Shown: positions 53,237 through 54,810 of the stretch, in pieces | How the letters are laid out: the number at the start of each line of letters is the position of its first letter | How positions within the stretch are numbered: the stretch's first letter is position 1 | Assembly (NCBI GenBank): GCA_020832415.1 | Contig: JAFIES010000088.1 | Coordinates: 1-54,810, forward strand | DNA from: Balneolaceae bacterium | GTDB lineage: Bacteria; Bacteroidota; Rhodothermia; Balneolales; Balneolaceae | Length of the DNA stretch: 54,810 nucleotides | Reading direction: 5' to 3' | Notes under the pieces: model-generated | Told to the model about the DNA's origin: nothing | The model's database searches: none | The model's input: only the letters and a program-made list of their open reading frames with translations | Position numbers and translations under genes: made by a program

Positions 53237-53488
53237 ATGGCCGACTTGAAAGCTAAGGAAAAAGAGATAAAAGAAGCTCTGCAAAAAGAGCGAGAGCAGC
53301 TAAAAGAAACCTACAACGATATACTTTCTCGCTTAAAAACAGAAGGTGAAAAATTGCAGGGTGATATCCAGAAGGAATATAAAAATGCCCGTAAGTATGT
53401 AGAAAAAAATCCTGAAACCGGACTGGGTGTAGCTCTTGCAGGCGGATTATTAATAGGCTTTGCAATTGCAAAATTATTGAGAAAGTAG
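53237..53488 (+). CDS. Small glycine-zipper membrane protein (YtxH/DUF883-like)
   Basis: 83 residues. A long charged amphipathic helix (LKAKEKEIKEALQKEREQLKETYNDIL, in parts) is followed by NPETGLGVALAGGLLIGFAIAKLLRK, a glycine-rich tail anchor. ATG at 53237 is preferred because GGAG (53227-53230) lies six bases upstream; an in-frame ATG at 53225 would add MEKT. Plan and size match the protein at 5853-6059, and both end in a glycine zipper with a basic terminus. Function unknown; envelope or ribosome-associated roles are known only for relatives. It lies just before prfB. Confidence 0.75.
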   Translation: MADLKAKEKEIKEALQKEREQLKETYNDILSRLKTEGEKLQGDIQKEYKNARKYVEKNPETGLGVALAGGLLIGFAIAKLLRK

Positions 53489-53492
53489 GTCT

Positions 53493-54615
53493 ATGAGTAG
53501 TTTGCAGTTAGATAAATTGGATAGCCTCTTTGAGCGCCTCGATGCGCTCAGGAGGTATCTTTGACTACGACAGAAGAAAAGTAAAAATCATTGAAATAAC
53601 TGAGCGCACACAAAATCCCGATTTTTGGAATGATCCGGAAAAGGCCCAGCAAGTGATGCGTCAGCTCGATTTTGAAAAAGAAATTACAGGAAAATGGGAT
53701 GAGCTAGACGAACTCCGTGAAAGCATACGGGTTTTTGAGCAATTTCTATCTGAAGGTGAGGATGTTGAAGATGAGCTCAGAGAAGAGATAAAATCCTTCA
53801 AAGAGAAACTTCAGGATCTCGAGTTGCAAAATATGCTGAGTGATCCTGATGATCACCGCGATGCAATTGTTACGTTCAATCCGGGTGCTGGTGGTACTGA
53901 AAGCCAGGATTGGGGTGTGATGCTCTTCAGAATGTACACCCGATGGGCTGAAAAGAGAGGTTTTAAGGTATCGGTTGCCGAGTATCAGGACGGTGATGTG
54001 GCCGGTCTAAAGAGTGCAACCATTGAAGTATCGGGCCAAAATGCATACGGATATTTGAAATCGGAAAGTGGTGTGCACAGGCTTGTAAGGATTTCCCCGT
54101 TCGATAGCAATTCACGAAGGCATACATCTTTTTGTTCTGTTTTTATCTCGCCAATAATTGATGATACCATCGAGATTGATCTGAATGACACAGACATAGA
54201 ACTGCAACGTTTCCACGCCAGTGGTGCCGGCGGACAGAATGTGAACAAAGTTGAAACCGGAGTTCGCCTGATCTGGACCGGAAAGCTGAGTGATGGAACC
54301 GAAGAACGTGTTGTGGCCGAGTGCCAGCAGGAACGTTCACAGCTGCAAAACCGCGAGAAAGCACTTGTGATGCTTAAATCGAAAGTGTACGAGCTGGAGA
54401 AAAATATCAAAGAGCGGGAAAAGCAGAAGCTTGAAGATTCTAAAAGCAGCAATGAGTGGGGTTCTCAAATTCGATCGTACGTGTTTCATCCTTATAACAT
54501 GGTGAAAGATCATCGAACAGATCACGAAACAGGTGATGTACAAAGTGTGATGGATGGCAACCTCGATGAGTTCATGAAAGCTTATCTGATGATGAATTCA
54601 ACCGCTTCAGCATGA
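53493..54615 (+). CDS. prfB: Peptide chain release factor 2, with programmed +1 frameshift
   Basis: The start is ATG at 53493 (MSSLQLDKLDSLFERLDALR). The zero frame stops at TGA 53562-53564, and the ORF continues in the +1 frame from GAC 53563-53565 (DYDRRKVKIIEI) to TGA at 54613-54615, giving 373 residues. The slippery sequence CTT TGA C is at 53559-53565, with an AGGAGG Shine-Dalgarno-like stimulator at 53550-53555, the arrangement of E. coli prfB, in which RF2 shortage promotes frameshifting. The peptidyl-hydrolysis loop GAGGQNVNK and the stop-codon-reading SPF motif (VRISPFDSN) are present. It releases peptides at UGA and UAA. coaE overlaps its end by 4 bases. Confidence 0.96.
53550..53565 (+). 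promoter_or_regulatory. RF2 programmed +1 frameshift signal
   Basis: AGGAGG-TAT-CTT-TGA-C: a Shine-Dalgarno-like hexamer three bases upstream of the CTT slip codon, an in-frame UGA and a following C, the context that weakens termination. It allows autoregulation by RF2 supply. Confidence 0.95.
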
Positions 54616-54810
54616 TGAAAAAAGTTGGCGTGACCGGTGCAATAGGCTCAGGAAAAACTACATTTTGTAAAATGTTAGAGGAGCTTGGGGCAAAGGTTTT
54701 CTACGCTGATGATGAAGCCAAGCGGTTAATGGTGCAAAACGAAGAGTTGCGAAATCAACTGAAAAATGCTTTTGGTAATGAGACGTACCTTCCGGACGGA
54801 AATCTCAACA
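54612..54810 (+). CDS. coaE: Dephospho-CoA kinase CoaE, 5' part
   Basis: The reading frame is open to the window edge (66 codons from ATG 54612, MMKKVGVTGAIGSGKTTFC). The P-loop GAIGSGKTT and the following MLEELGAKVFYADDEAKRLM are those of CoaE, which phosphorylates dephospho-CoA in the last step of coenzyme A synthesis. A second ATG at 54615 is an equally good start. ATG 54612 overlaps the prfB TGA (ATGA), so translation is probably coupled. The remainder lies outside the window. Confidence 0.88.
   Translation, partial: MMKKVGVTGAIGSGKTTFCKMLEELGAKVFYADDEAKRLMVQNEELRNQLKNAFGNETYLPDGNLN

Noticed and set aside
53985-54452. 155-residue minus-strand ORF
   Set aside because: Antisense to prfB; Ser-rich composition expected from reversed codons.
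53530-54615. Release factor ORF starting at ATG 53530 in the downstream frame
   Set aside because: The CTT-TGA-C frameshift signal and the conserved N-terminus from 53493 show that this ATG is not the true start.
1-54810. CRISPR arrays, tRNA or rRNA genes
   Set aside because: Reading through all intergenic regions gave no regularly spaced repeats, cloverleaf-like segments or rRNA signatures. A covariance-model search could still find a small RNA I missed.

Overview
The window looks like chromosomal DNA from a marine or halophilic member of the Balneolota/Rhodothermota branch of the Bacteroidota (FCB) group. This is inferred from gene content, not from a marker-gene tree. The clues are a 2411-residue SprA (the type IX secretion translocon), a secreted amylase ending in a 'YPNPFNPTT...VYDMLGREV' sorting domain, a SusE/F-like starch-binding lipoprotein, bacillithiol deacetylase BshB1, DUF4290-like and DUF3467 proteins, and the classical o-succinylbenzoate menaquinone genes. 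No rRNA, tRNA, CRISPR array, prophage or intact transposase was seen. The gene order reads as ordinary chromosome with small repeat cassettes between genes.

Layout. 1-3032: 3' part of a fused 5-oxoprolinase (running in from outside the window), convergent with bshB1, with a palindromic repeat between them. 3159-10593: two MacB-type permeases, three small envelope proteins, then TolC, a MacA-like adaptor and an ABC ATPase. Together these could form one tripartite efflux system whose permeases and ATPase are encoded apart. 10669-15672: a carotenoid-isomerase/desaturase-like flavoprotein, two tandem rhomboid proteases, a broken four-helix-bundle gene inside an inverted-repeat cassette, and ispG. 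15673-21235: a starch locus with two LacI-type operators, a SusE/F-like lipoprotein with a strong terminator, a LacI regulator and a T9SS-secreted GH13 enzyme. 21398-26239: menF-menD-menH-menB operon on the minus strand. 26383-28183: DUF4290-like gene, a CBS/cysteine-synthase-type enzyme and a DUF3467 gene. 28192-30679: lptF-lptG. 31008-38243: sprA. 38338-41580 (minus): LolC/E-type permease, an intact four-helix-bundle gene in its own inverted-repeat cassette, and lysS. 41791-44036: phosphopantetheinyl transferase, a MEMO1-like protein of unknown function and a DUF2520 protein. 44042-48121: YfcC-type carrier, AtuA-family protein and a renalase-like flavoprotein. 48231-54810: two ABC exporter halves that look like a heterodimer with one degenerate ATP site, separated by an unusual RNase Z, then a small membrane protein, prfB with a programmed +1 frameshift, and the start of coaE.

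The most interesting non-gene structure is repetitive. (i) Two copies, in opposite orientations, of a palindromic element (2163-2283 and 38260-38340) lie in intergenic gaps between convergent genes, and each overlaps the stop codon of the gene read into its equivalent arm. (ii) Two four-helix-bundle genes, one frameshifted and one intact, are each enclosed by inverted repeats of unrelated sequence that are internally repetitive. This suggests a small cassette-like mode of spread. (iii) A REP-like GC-rich hairpin lies between the amylase gene and menB. Many genes use TTG or GTG starts, and Shine-Dalgarno sequences are mostly weak; the SusE/F-like gene is a clear exception.
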